This document shows, piece by piece, positions 9,192 through 17,990 of a stretch of DNA of 64,000 nt. The notes under the pieces are model-generated. The model saw only the letters and a list, made by a program, of their open reading frames with translations. It did not search any database and was not told the origin of the DNA. The DNA is from Parablautia intestinalis (GTDB taxonomy: Bacteria; Bacillota; Clostridia; Lachnospirales; Lachnospiraceae), in contig RAYQ01000015.1 of NCBI GenBank assembly GCA_003612395.1, positions 62,001 through 126,000 on the forward strand, read 5' to 3'. Position 1 is the first letter of the stretch. Each line of letters begins with the position of its first letter. Made by a program: the position numbers and the translations under genes.

Positions 9192-10068
9192 TATGACCGC
9201 TGCGCAAAAAGAAACGGCGGCAAAGGATACGAGGGTCCGTGAAGATATGGAACTACAGGTGCTGGTGGCAGCGGTAAATGAGGAAGTAAATAACCTGGCG
9301 GAGAAGATGCATTTGGAGACAGAGGCGGTTATTGTCAATCAGTGCGATCACTTTGGGTATCAGGAGTATCTGCATGCGGGAAAGCGGATTCAATGTTTTA
9401 ATACAGCGGAGCGGGGCGTGGGACGGAGCAGAAATCAGGCGTTGATGCGCGCTGATAAGGAGCTTTGCCTGTTTTCGGATGAGGATATTGCGTTTTACCC
9501 CGGGTATGGGGAAGTTATCAAAAAGGCTTTTGAGAAGAATCAGGACGCCGATATCATCACGTTCAATTTTAAGGTGGATCCATCCCGCAGAACCTATTAT
9601 AATCAGGCCGAAAGGAGGATACGCTGGTACAATTACGGGCGCTATCCTACCTATGCTGTGGCGGCAAGGACGAAGGCCCTGCATAAGGCAAATGTAAGCT
9701 TTTCCCTGCTTTTTGGAGGCGGCGCGAAATACAGCAATGGGGAGGACAGCCTGTTTTTGCACGACTGTCTGAAAAAAGGCCTGCATTTGTACGCGGCAGT
9801 GGATGAAATTGGCCGGGAGGTCTACAGGGAATCTACCTGGTTTAAGGGGTATAATAAAAAATTTTTTGTTGACAGGGGTGTTTTATATTATCATCTTTAC
9901 GGAAGGCTGGCAAAGGCTTTTTCACTGAGATTTTTGTTAACCCATGGATTTATATATGGGTTTGCTCACAGGTTTATCCAAAGAGGGGAAATGTTAAAGG
10001 AAATGTCTCTTAGAGAGGCATATAAGCTGATGAAACAGGGAATAAGGGAAGGAAAGAACAGACATTGA
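9184..10068 (+). CDS. GT2-like glycosyltransferase
   Basis: Predicted cytoplasmic transferase in the glycan cluster. The signs are a nucleotide-binding N-terminal part, GVGRSRNQALMRA (matching the GxxxARNxG helix of GT2 enzymes) and SDEDIAFYPGY in place of the usual DxD metal motif, followed by a C-terminal region rich in aromatic and basic residues. It lacks the typical SVIIPxYN start; its first strand is LQVLVAAVNEE instead, which puts it in a divergent GT2 subgroup. The ATG at 9184 overlaps the preceding gene by 8 bp; ATGs at 9193 or 9247 are also possible. The donor sugar is unknown. Confidence 0.7.
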   Translation: MRNMTAAQKETAAKDTRVREDMELQVLVAAVNEEVNNLAEKMHLETEAVIVNQCDHFGYQEYLHAGKRIQCFNTAERGVGRSRNQALMRADKELCLFSDEDIAFYPGYGEVIKKAFEKNQDADIITFNFKVDPSRRTYYNQAERRIRWYNYGRYPTYAVAARTKALHKANVSFSLLFGGGAKYSNGEDSLFLHDCLKKGLHLYAAVDEIGREVYRESTWFKGYNKKFFVDRGVLYYHLYGRLAKAFSLRFLLTHGFIYGFAHRFIQRGEMLKEMSLREAYKLMKQGIREGKNRH

Positions 10069-11174
10069 TTTTATATATTTTTGTGGCGGCCGTTACGGTC
10101 CTTTTGGGGCTTATGGTAGATAACCGTTTTCAGAGACAGGTAAATATTGTAAGCAGACAGCAGATGCTCAACTGGCTTTGCCTGGGATCTGTTTTTGCGC
10201 TTTTGTTTGGCGTTTGCGCCTGCCGGCTGAATGTGGGAAATGATTATGCCAAATATGTGGAGTTTATGCACCTCGTGAACTGTGATGCCTTTGTGCCTAC
10301 GGAGACAGGCTTTAATCAGGTGGTAAAGCTTCTTTATGGAATCAGCGGATTTGAGAATTATCTGCTGGTTTTTGCCTTTTTTGCTTTCTTCACTATTTTG
10401 CTGTTTTTAGTAGCTATTTACAGGCAGGCGGCCTGTTTTGGGTTTAGCTTTTTTCTGTTTATGGCCTTTGGATACTATTTTCAGTCCTTTAATACTGTAC
10501 GGTATTATCTGGCGCTGGCCATGGCAGTTATGGCAATTCCCTATGTGCTTAAAAAGGAATGGATAAAGTTTGTTTTGCTGGTGCTGCTGGGAGCTACGCT
10601 GCACAAATCCATCCTGGTGGTGCTTCCCTTGTACTTTCTGGCTTCTGTTCCCTGGAAAAAGTGGCAGCTTGCGGTTATGGCGCTGTTTTGCACTACTTTT
10701 TTCTTTCTGCAGGATTTCTATTTAAAAGTTGTAGTGTTCCTTTATCCCACCTATGAGGACACGGAGTATCTGGAGGGCGGTACAAGCCTGGTGAATATTG
10801 CCCGATGCCTGGCGGTTTTGATTTTGGCACTTATGTGTTATAAAAAAACAGTGAAGGGAAACCGGAGAAACAGATTTTACTTTTATTGCAATCTTGGGGC
10901 TTTGGTTATGTATGTGTGCTGCTCTTTCTTGCCGATCATATCCAGAATCGGGTATTATCTGACCATTACCCATATATTTTTCCTGCCGGCTCTGCTTGCC
11001 GGGATAGAAAACAGGAAAGTGCGGCGCGTGTTTACGGCAGGAGTGATTGGAGCGGGACTTTTGTACTTCGGGGTGTTTATCCTGATGAAGGCAGGCAGTG
11101 ACGGACTTAGGATACTGCCTTACCAGACATTTATGTTTCATGAGATGGTGCCGATTCTTTCGGATGTGAATTAA
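10065..11174 (+). CDS. EpsG/Wzy-type polysaccharide polymerase
   Basis: Polytopic membrane protein, 369 residues with about ten hydrophobic segments, predicted to polymerise lipid-linked repeat units. The EpsG family feature is the early conserved segment after the first helices (CRLNVGNDYAKYVEF), matching the R-x-x-x-G-x-D-Y motif of this family, and later TLHKSILVVLP. The start is TTG at 10065, overlapping the stop of the previous gene as TTGA, with GGAAGGAAAG upstream; the absence of a better start and the coupling support it. No flippase gene accompanies it in the window. Confidence 0.85.
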   Translation: MILYIFVAAVTVLLGLMVDNRFQRQVNIVSRQQMLNWLCLGSVFALLFGVCACRLNVGNDYAKYVEFMHLVNCDAFVPTETGFNQVVKLLYGISGFENYLLVFAFFAFFTILLFLVAIYRQAACFGFSFFLFMAFGYYFQSFNTVRYYLALAMAVMAIPYVLKKEWIKFVLLVLLGATLHKSILVVLPLYFLASVPWKKWQLAVMALFCTTFFFLQDFYLKVVVFLYPTYEDTEYLEGGTSLVNIARCLAVLILALMCYKKTVKGNRRNRFYFYCNLGALVMYVCCSFLPIISRIGYYLTITHIFFLPALLAGIENRKVRRVFTAGVIGAGLLYFGVFILMKAGSDGLRILPYQTFMFHEMVPILSDVN

Positions 11175-11229
11175 ATGTTTTTTGTCTGAGCTGTGTATTG
11201 GCAAAAAAGATAGATGAGGTGAGCAGGGG

Positions 11230-12108
11230 ATGCAATGTTTTTTTTCGATTCTGGTCGTTTGTCTGAATGCAGGGGAGAGGCTTAAAGATACACTGGACAG
11301 TATCAGAGAGCAGACCTTTCGGGATTTTGAGGTGGTGGTTAAGGATGGGATGTCCGGTGACGGGTCCCTGGATTATGCGTACAGACTGGCGCAGGAGATG
11401 GAGAAAAAAGAGAGTGGAGATGAAAGCGGGGGCGAGGATGCCGGCAGATGCAGGGTGATTTGCAGGAAGGATGAGGGAATCTATGATGCCATGAATCAGG
11501 CGGCCGGGGCGGCCCAGGGCAAATATCTTTATTTTTTGAATTGCGGAGATCGTTTTTTTTCCAGGGATGTTCTTATGGAAATGTGGCAGTTTATTCAGGG
11601 CAGTGAAAAGGAGCGGGGAATTTTTTATGGGGATATTTATGAAAGGCGGACAGGGCAGGTGGTATCTTCTAATCCCCATATGGATGCTTTTGGATGCTAT
11701 AGGAATGTGCCCTGTCATCAGGCGTGCTTTTATTCCAGGGAGATTGTTTTAGTCCATCCTTTCGAAGTGAAGTACAGGGTGAGAGCGGATTATGAGCAGT
11801 TTTTATGGTGCTTTTCAGGGTATGAAAAGAGGGACAGGCTTGCCTTTGCCTATAAGGAAATTGTGATTGCAGATTATGAGGGAGGCGGGTTTTCAGAGAC
11901 GAAGGAAAACCGGAAAAGATCAGCCAGGGAGCACAGGGAGATAACAGGAAAGTATATGTCCGGGGGGCAGCTTTTCAAATTCAGAATGGTAATGCTGTTT
12001 ACTTTAGCGCCGCTGCGGACAAGAATTGCGGAAAATGAGAGAACGGCAGGGGCTTATAACCGGCTGAAACAATTTATATATTGTTTGCGTTACAAGATGA
12101 AAAAGTGA
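11230..12108 (+). CDS. GT2 family glycosyltransferase
   Basis: Cytoplasmic GT-A transferase of the WcaA/rhamnosyl-type group that often acts on colanic-acid-like polymers. The N-terminus has the FSILVVCLNAGERL strand, VVKDGMSGDGS in the usual DGSxDG position, EGIYDAMNQAAGAAQGKYLYFLNCGD (here the DxD position reads NCGD, a variant shared by this subgroup) and a C-terminal helical region. It is 292 residues long. It begins 55 bp after the polymerase gene with a GAGG/GGGG-rich leader. Donor and linkage are unknown. Confidence 0.85.
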   Translation: MQCFFSILVVCLNAGERLKDTLDSIREQTFRDFEVVVKDGMSGDGSLDYAYRLAQEMEKKESGDESGGEDAGRCRVICRKDEGIYDAMNQAAGAAQGKYLYFLNCGDRFFSRDVLMEMWQFIQGSEKERGIFYGDIYERRTGQVVSSNPHMDAFGCYRNVPCHQACFYSREIVLVHPFEVKYRVRADYEQFLWCFSGYEKRDRLAFAYKEIVIADYEGGGFSETKENRKRSAREHREITGKYMSGGQLFKFRMVMLFTLAPLRTRIAENERTAGAYNRLKQFIYCLRYKMKK

Positions 12109-12131
12109 CGGCTATCCAGAGGGGGTGGCGG

Positions 12132-13445
12132 ATGAACAGAATTTTATGGATATGCAATATTATGCTGCCTGCCATCGGGCAGGAGATTAACTTACCTTAC
12201 AGTAACCGGGAGGGGTGGCTTTCCGGTATTTTTGAAAAGGTCCAAAAAAAAGAGGCGCCTTTTACCTTAGGAGTCTGCTTTCCTTTGGGGGGAGCGCAGA
12301 TAAGGCAATTGAAGGAAAAAAAATTTTCCGTACAGGGAATAGTTTGCTATGCCTTTGAAGAAAATTTAGATACGCCGGAAATTTATGATGCGGGGCTGGA
12401 GAATGTTCTTCAGAAGGTGATTGCAGATTTTTCCCCTGACATTGTCCATATTTTCGGGACGGAATTTCCCCATGCACTGGCTGCGGTCAGGGCTTTTGGT
12501 AAACCGGAGAGGACGCTTATCGGTATACAGGGACTCTGCAGTGAGATTGCAAAGGTTTATATGGCGGGTCTGCCGGAAAGAGCGTCCCAAAAGGTGACTT
12601 TTCGGGACTGGCTTAAAAGGGATTCCATCAGGCAGCAGCAGGAGAAATTTATCCGGCGCGGGGAAAATGAGAAAAAGGCTATGCTTGGGTGTGGAAATAT
12701 CACGGGAAGAACTGCCTTTGACAAGGAGGGCAGTGCCAAAATCAACCCTTACGCCAGATATTATTTTATGAATGAAACGATGCGGAGGGAATTTTATACG
12801 GGAAAATGGAGTCCGGAGACTTGCGAAAAGCACAGTATTCTTTTGGGACAGGGGGATTATCCTTTAAAAGGGATGCATTTTGTGCTTGAGGCGGCGGCGC
12901 TGCTTGTTAAAAAATATCCGGATTTAAAGCTGTACGTGACAGGAAACAGTATTTTGGGACACGGTACCTTAAAGGAAAAAATAAAGCTTTCCGCCTATGG
13001 AAAATACCTGCTTACTTTGATAAAAAGGTATGATCTGGAAGATAAGGTGGTTATGACAGGAAAGCGTAGTGCACAGGAAATGAAACAGCAGTTTTTAAAC
13101 AGCAGTGTGTTTGTATGTGCGTCCGTTCTGGAAAATTCCCCCAATACGGTAGGAGAGGCCCAGCTTTTAGGAGTGCCTGTGGTTGCCTCCAAAGCAGGCG
13201 GAATACCGGATATGGTAAAGGACGGTGTAAGCGGTCTGCTCTTTTCGGTGGGGAATGTGAAAGAGCTGGCGGATAAAATAGAAGCCGTGTGGGATGATAA
13301 TGTGCGGGAAGACGGGCTGTGTCTTTCAGAGAGACTTTGTCAGGGGGAAAGGAAACAGGCCGGGTTTGTCCATGATGGAGAGCGGAACTATTTGCGGCTT
13401 TTAGAAATTTATGAGGCGATAGGAGAAGCGGAGGCAAAGGTATGA
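12132..13445 (+). CDS. GT4/GT1-type glycosyltransferase (GT-B fold)
   Basis: Cytoplasmic retaining-type transferase. The C-terminal half carries the group 1 features: a G-K-G-like acceptor loop (LGQGDYPLKGMHFVLEAAALL), a VVMTGKRSAQEM strand and ENSPNTVGEAQLLGVPVVASKAGGIPDMV, which contains the EX7E-type motif E-x7-E. The ATG at 12132, 5 nt after GAGGGGGTGG, is preferred over a TTG at 12081 that would overlap the previous gene. Its stop overlaps the next start (ATGA). It is about 437 residues. Donor unknown. Confidence 0.86.
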   Translation: MNRILWICNIMLPAIGQEINLPYSNREGWLSGIFEKVQKKEAPFTLGVCFPLGGAQIRQLKEKKFSVQGIVCYAFEENLDTPEIYDAGLENVLQKVIADFSPDIVHIFGTEFPHALAAVRAFGKPERTLIGIQGLCSEIAKVYMAGLPERASQKVTFRDWLKRDSIRQQQEKFIRRGENEKKAMLGCGNITGRTAFDKEGSAKINPYARYYFMNETMRREFYTGKWSPETCEKHSILLGQGDYPLKGMHFVLEAAALLVKKYPDLKLYVTGNSILGHGTLKEKIKLSAYGKYLLTLIKRYDLEDKVVMTGKRSAQEMKQQFLNSSVFVCASVLENSPNTVGEAQLLGVPVVASKAGGIPDMVKDGVSGLLFSVGNVKELADKIEAVWDDNVREDGLCLSERLCQGERKQAGFVHDGERNYLRLLEIYEAIGEAEAKV

Positions 13446-14644
13446 CCGTTACTTTTATATCCAACTATATCAACCATCATCAGATTCCTTTTTCCAATGC
13501 CTGCTACGGGCTTTTGGGGAACGAATATCATTTTATCCAGTGTGAACCCATGGAAAAGGAGCGGCTTGCCATGGGATGGAATACGGAAGGGGAAAAGCTG
13601 CCCTATGTGCATTTCCTCTATGAGGAGGAGGCCTTGTGCCATAAGCTGGTTATGGAAAGCGATGTGCTTTTGGCAGGGTGGAGTGGTCATGAGGAGCTGG
13701 TGCAGGAGAGATTAAAGACAGGAAAACTGACTATAAGGGTCAGTGAGCGGCTTTACCGGGAGGGACAGTGGAAGGCGGTTTCCCCCAAGGGACTGGTGCA
13801 CAAATACAGGGAACATACCAGATACCGGAAAAGTCCGGCATACCTTCTGTGCGCAGGGGCTTATGTGCCTTCGGATTTCCATTTGATTCATGCTTATCCC
13901 GGAAAAATGTTTAAATGGGGCTACTTTCCGGAAACCAGGTATTATGACAAAAAAGGATTTGAAGGATTAAAGAAGGAAGAAGGCAGAGCTGATATTCTGT
14001 GGGCAGGACGTTTTATTCCGCTAAAGCATGCTGAATATATGGTCAGACTTGCAAAGGATTTGCAGGGGAAGTATGATTTCCATATACATATGGTAGGGAG
14101 CGGCCAGATGGAAGAAGAACTAAAAATGCTTGCAAAGGAACAGGCAGTGGAGGGCGCCATTACCTTTTATGGCTTTAAGACGCCGGATGAAGTGCGGGAT
14201 ATTATGGAAAAATGTCATGTCTATGTATTTACCAGCAACCATTTGGAGGGCTGGGGCGCTGTAGTAAATGAGGCTATGAACAGCGGGTGCGCTGTGGTGG
14301 CTAATGTGCAGGCAGGGGCAATTCCTTATCTGATTCGCCACCGGGAAAACGGGCTGGCATATCCGGCCGGCAGCTATGAGAAAATGAAAGAGGAAGTCTG
14401 CTATTTGCTGGAGCATCCCGGGGAAAGAAAGGAAATGGGGCGCAGAGCCTATGAGACAATTGTAAACCTTTGGAATGCGGATCACGGAGCCAGGGAGCTT
14501 TTGCGCATGGTCCGGGGGTTAAAGGAAGGAAGAATTGAGCCGGCGCCGGAGGGACCTTTAAGCGCGGCTCCAGTGGTTCGCCCGGATAAAATGTATGAAT
14601 ATATGCTAAGGAGCAGACAATGTAATGGAAAGGGGGAATTTTAA
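13442..14644 (+). CDS. GT4/GT1-type glycosyltransferase (GT-B fold)
   Basis: Second group 1 transferase of the cluster, 400 residues. The C-terminal nucleotide-sugar domain has ILWAGRFIPLKHAEYMVRLA, then GAITFYGFKTPDEV and the EX7E-type region NHLEGWGAVVNEAMNSGCAVVA. The N-terminal half is acceptor-side and divergent (SNYINHHQIPFSNACY). The ATG overlaps the previous stop as ATGA, a sign of translational coupling. The next gene starts directly at its stop codon. Confidence 0.86.
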   Translation: MTVTFISNYINHHQIPFSNACYGLLGNEYHFIQCEPMEKERLAMGWNTEGEKLPYVHFLYEEEALCHKLVMESDVLLAGWSGHEELVQERLKTGKLTIRVSERLYREGQWKAVSPKGLVHKYREHTRYRKSPAYLLCAGAYVPSDFHLIHAYPGKMFKWGYFPETRYYDKKGFEGLKKEEGRADILWAGRFIPLKHAEYMVRLAKDLQGKYDFHIHMVGSGQMEEELKMLAKEQAVEGAITFYGFKTPDEVRDIMEKCHVYVFTSNHLEGWGAVVNEAMNSGCAVVANVQAGAIPYLIRHRENGLAYPAGSYEKMKEEVCYLLEHPGERKEMGRRAYETIVNLWNADHGARELLRMVRGLKEGRIEPAPEGPLSAAPVVRPDKMYEYMLRSRQCNGKGEF

Positions 14645-15640
14645 GTGGAAGGGAGCAGATGGCCGGCGCTTATCAGTGTGATTGTACCGGTATATAATAT
14701 AGTAGATTTACTTCCCAGGTGCGTGAATTCTATTCGCAGACAGACCTATCCGAACCTGGAGATTATTCTGATAGATGACGGCTCCACGGATAACAGCGGG
14801 GCCCTTGCGGAGAAGATGGCTCTTGAGGACAGGCGGATAAAAGTCTTTCACCAGGAAAATGGCGGCACTTCTACGGCGCGGAATCTGGGAATTGAAAAGG
14901 CAAGAGGGGATTATATCGGATTTGTGGACAGCGATGATTACATAGAACCCCGGATGTATGAGCGTCTTTTGGAGGTGGCGCTTTCGGAGGGCTTTTTGAT
15001 GGTGCAGACTTCAAGGGATGAGGTGGATGAGCAGGGGAACAGGATGCCTGATGTGTGCCAGCCGCCTGTGGAGGCAGTGCTGTGGGAAGGGGAGCAGTTT
15101 ATGCGGGAGCTTTTACTGCACAAGGGAGACTGTTCTATGTGCACAAAACTGGTACATGCATCATTGCTAAAGGAAGAACGTTTTCCGGAGGGGGAATTAA
15201 ATGAGGACTTTAATCTGTTGGTAAGACTGCTGCCTAAGGTCACGGCCGTGGCAATTTTGCCCGAACAGGATTACCATGTTTTTTATCGTTATGGAAGCAA
15301 TACCAGGACCCGTGACAGTGAGGAATTTCCAAAGGTTTTTACGGATATTGTAAAAAATGCGGACAGGGTTTATGAGATTGTTCAAAGGAAGTACCCGTCA
15401 CTTTTACAGGAGGCTTTGCGGTTTGGCCTGTTCCAGCGGCTGGATTATATGCTGCACATTCCCATCTCGCAGATGAAGAATGACAATGAGTTTTATGTGC
15501 AGGTGAAACAATACTTGAAAAATCATAGAGGGGATGCCTTAAAATCTCCTTATCTTACGTCTAAGAATAAAAAATATCTGTTACTTCTTGGCACAGCGCC
15601 AAAGCTGGTGCGAAAGGTCCACAGAATGCTAAAGAGATGA
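14645..15640 (+). CDS. GT2 family glycosyltransferase
   Basis: GT-A transferase close to the CpsI/EpsJ group: SVIVPVYNIVDLLPRCV, LIDDGSTDNSG, NGGTSTARNLGIE and GFVDSDDYI as the DxD metal site, then a C-terminal helical domain; 331 residues. The start is GTG at 14645, placed immediately after the previous stop and preceded by AAAGGGGGAA. No transmembrane anchor is obvious. Donor unknown. Confidence 0.9.
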   Translation: MEGSRWPALISVIVPVYNIVDLLPRCVNSIRRQTYPNLEIILIDDGSTDNSGALAEKMALEDRRIKVFHQENGGTSTARNLGIEKARGDYIGFVDSDDYIEPRMYERLLEVALSEGFLMVQTSRDEVDEQGNRMPDVCQPPVEAVLWEGEQFMRELLLHKGDCSMCTKLVHASLLKEERFPEGELNEDFNLLVRLLPKVTAVAILPEQDYHVFYRYGSNTRTRDSEEFPKVFTDIVKNADRVYEIVQRKYPSLLQEALRFGLFQRLDYMLHIPISQMKNDNEFYVQVKQYLKNHRGDALKSPYLTSKNKKYLLLLGTAPKLVRKVHRMLKR

Positions 15641-15704
15641 GTTTATGTATTGATGCGGCATGGCAAAAATTTGCGGTATATAAAGTATAGGAATAAAAGC
15701 GGTG

Positions 15705-17345
15705 ATGAAAAGGAAGAGAATTTTTGTTGAAATTATGGCTGTGCTTTTGATGGCACAGCTTGGTGTGATGCTTTTTTATGGGAATAAAAAGGCAGGATTT
15801 CATGAGGACGAGTTTTATACTTATTACTCTACAAACAAGACGGCAGGCCTTTTTGTAAATGACAGGCAGTGGCTTACAAGGGAAGATGTGCGAAACGATT
15901 TTGTAGTGCTGCACGGGGAACGGTTCCGGTATGATGTGGTAAAGCAGATGCAGTCATGGGATGTGCATCCGCCTTTTTACTATTATATTTTTCACACGGT
16001 CTGTTCTCTGTTTCCAGGAGTATTCAGTAAATGGCTGGGAATTGGAGCAAATCTGATTGCTTTTGTAATTTCTTATATACTTTTGGCCTGGGGAGCCTGT
16101 ATGGCCGCGGCCCGGGAACAGTCCGACTGTATAGAGGAAAAGGAGAAGGGGGAGCAAAAAGGAAGAATAATGTCATTTTTGACCTGCCTTGCGTGGGGAT
16201 TTAGCGGGGCGGTGATTTCCGGCGTTATGTTTATCCGGATGTACCAGTGGCTGACCCTGTTTCTTCTTCTTTGCCTGGATTTGCATCTGTACGCGGTAAA
16301 AAAAGAAGACTTCCGGATACGAAGCTTTTTTCTGCCGCTGGCAGTTACTGTGTTTTTGGGCTTTCTGACACAGTATTATTATATTATCTTTCATTTCTTT
16401 CTGGGAGCAGGATTTTGTATCTGGCTTATAAAAAACAGAAAATGCAGGGAACTGGCAGGATATGTGATAAGCTGCGGGGCAGGCTTTGCCGGGGCGGTTT
16501 TGTATTATCCTGCCAGTCTGTCCCATATTTTCAGAGGCTACAGGGGAACAGAAGCAGTCAGTGAATTCAGTAATGTTTCCAACACATGGGAGCGTCTTAA
16601 GTTTTTTTATGGATTGTTTGATGATTTTGTGATGAACGGCACGCTAAGCTGGTGGCTTTTGGCAATTTGCCTTTTGGCCTTATGGTCAGGGTATGTGCGC
16701 AGGAAAAAAGGAAATAAAAGAATTTTTTGGGATGCATCTACAGGGCTTATGACGCTGACCTGCGGGGGGTATTTTTTTATCGTGTCAAAGACAGCGCTCC
16801 TTCTTGGAGAGACCTCCAACCGTTATCAGCTGCCTGTTTATGGAATGATATTGTTTTTGCTGCTGTATGCTTTGTGGGAGCTTCTTGGCCAGGCGGCACA
16901 GACACTAAAAAAGACGCCGGATAAGAGAATTATGTTAGGGGGATTTGTGCTGGTGATTCTTTTGACGGCAGGCCTGGGGATGAAAGACGGGCGGGTCTTT
17001 TTTCTTTATGAGGAGGAAAGGGAGCAAATGGCCTTTGTGCAGTCTCACAGTGATGAACCTGTTGTGGTATTTTACAATGATTCCTCACCGGATAATATCT
17101 GGCGGCTGTCTGATGAATTGATGGTATTTGAAAAGGTGTATCTGGCAAGTCAGGGCAACCGGGAGCTTATTGCGGATAAGACAATTGCCGAATGTGGCAG
17201 GATGCTGGTCTATGTGGCAGATTATGAGGATAAGGAAAGGTGCCTTGAGGGAATCTTGCAAGTAAATGAAAAGCTTGATACATATAAGGCTGTGGCCGAT
17301 AAAGAGATGTGGACTTTATATGAGCTCTATTCCCGCGGGCAGTGA
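15705..17345 (+). CDS. GT39-like membrane glycosyltransferase (ArnT/PMT superfamily)
   Basis: Large polytopic protein, 546 residues with about ten hydrophobic segments, of the GT-C type that uses polyprenyl-linked sugars outside the membrane. The first extracytoplasmic loop has HEDEFYTYYS (acidic catalytic position), followed by WDVHPPFYYYIFH, the HPPLYY-like motif of this superfamily. The C-terminus has a soluble segment of about 100 residues. The ATG at 15705 follows a GTG at 15702; the ribosome site is weak. It is the last gene before the mobile element. With the polyprenyl-phosphate sugar synthase-like gene at the head of the cluster, it could add a side-chain sugar (inference). Confidence 0.75.
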   Translation: MKRKRIFVEIMAVLLMAQLGVMLFYGNKKAGFHEDEFYTYYSTNKTAGLFVNDRQWLTREDVRNDFVVLHGERFRYDVVKQMQSWDVHPPFYYYIFHTVCSLFPGVFSKWLGIGANLIAFVISYILLAWGACMAAAREQSDCIEEKEKGEQKGRIMSFLTCLAWGFSGAVISGVMFIRMYQWLTLFLLLCLDLHLYAVKKEDFRIRSFFLPLAVTVFLGFLTQYYYIIFHFFLGAGFCIWLIKNRKCRELAGYVISCGAGFAGAVLYYPASLSHIFRGYRGTEAVSEFSNVSNTWERLKFFYGLFDDFVMNGTLSWWLLAICLLALWSGYVRRKKGNKRIFWDASTGLMTLTCGGYFFIVSKTALLLGETSNRYQLPVYGMILFLLLYALWELLGQAAQTLKKTPDKRIMLGGFVLVILLTAGLGMKDGRVFFLYEEEREQMAFVQSHSDEPVVVFYNDSSPDNIWRLSDELMVFEKVYLASQGNRELIADKTIAECGRMLVYVADYEDKERCLEGILQVNEKLDTYKAVADKEMWTLYELYSRGQ

Positions 17346-17693
17346 TATACCCGGACATAATGCTCATGTACGGTAAAGAAGCAAGCAACCGAAAACAAGA
17401 GATAGACCGCCAGCACCACACTATTCCGAAGCAAAAACCAAAAGACAAGCATTATGGAAATGTGCATAACAGGCTATTCCGTCATGGATAACTCTGTTCA
17501 CAGCACATGGAAAAGCTAAAGTGCAGCTTTCCCACGTCCTGCAAACAGAGTTACCCACAACTCCATAAGACAGCCAGTTATACACATTCCCACAATGCCG
17601 ACGACTGCGGAATTTTCCTTTTCATACCTTACAAACATTACATGATTTCGTATTTTTCTTTTTTGGGTACTTTCTTTCCTCACGCTGATGTGC
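17346..17693. other. Intergenic stretch at the left side of the mobile element with DnaA-box-like sites
   Basis: No gene is supported here. Within 17461-17586 are two sites fitting TTWTNCACA (TGTGCATAA at 17461-17469, which is TTATGCACA on the minus strand, and TTATACACA at 17578-17586) plus weaker relatives at 17483-17491 and 17551-17559. An imperfect inverted repeat GGAAAAGCT / AGCTTTCC lies between them. The junction between the glycan cluster and the mobile element should lie in this stretch but cannot be placed to the base. Confidence 0.45.
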
Positions 17694-17699
17694 TATAAT
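17671..17699 (+). promoter_or_regulatory. Promoter of the tetracycline resistance leader
   Basis: TATAAT at 17694-17699 (in TGCTATAAT, an extended -10) with a weak TTTCTT-like -35 at 17671-17676, spacer 17. It is followed by AAGGAG and the short leader peptide, the same layout as the tet(M) leader of Tn916. Confidence 0.65.
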
Positions 17700-17728
17700 A
17701 GCTTCATTCCAGAAAAGGAGTAAAAAAT

Positions 17729-17752
17729 ATGCGGCAAGGTATTCTTAAATAA
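17729..17752 (+). CDS. Leader peptide of the tet attenuator (7 residues, MRQGILK)
   Basis: Short reading frame with AAGGAG at 17715-17720, 8 nt before its ATG, followed at once by a stop. Its last codons lie inside the left arm of a 12-bp perfect inverted repeat (17739-17750 with 17821-17832). The same short peptide opens the tet(M) leader of Tn916 as I remember it. It probably senses stalled ribosomes in attenuation. Confidence 0.6.
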   Translation: MRQGILK

Positions 17753-17832
17753 CTATAACCAAATAGTGGGAACAAAGAATCGTAACCGTCCCTTGCGAGG
17801 GGCTTAGTTTTTTGTACCCAATTTAAGAATAC
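17739..17832 (+). promoter_or_regulatory. Long-range inverted repeat and internal terminator in the tet leader
   Basis: GTATTCTTAAAT at 17739-17750 pairs perfectly with ATTTAAGAATAC at 17821-17832. Inside lies a small hairpin CCCT/AGGG (17790-17801) followed by six T (17808-17813). The mutually dependent structures fit transcription attenuation upstream of ribosomal-protection tet genes. Confidence 0.6.
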
Positions 17833-17919
17833 TTTTGCCTTATCAATTTTGACATATCAAAGAAGAACAGCAAATGCAAGTAGGTGTATGCTGTATATGT
17901 GTATGTCCGCAAACAAAAT

Positions 17920-17956
17920 CCCCAGTGGTAAAAGTATTTTACTGCTGGGGATTTTT
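17920..17956 (+). terminator. Attenuator terminator just upstream of tet
   Basis: CCCCAG(TGG)TAAAA with TTTTACTG-CTGGGG forms a hairpin ending at 17950, followed by ATTTTT. It lies 35 bp before the tet start and matches in place and form the terminator of the Tn916 tet(M) leader. Confidence 0.75.
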
Positions 17957-17990
17957 ATGCCCTTTGGGGCTGTAAAAGGAGGACAATCAC

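Noticed and set aside
10722-11718. Two long minus-strand frames opposite the EpsG-type polymerase and a GT2 gene
   Set aside because: Antisense to well-supported genes; rich in His, Pro and Lys with no recognisable fold or ribosome site.
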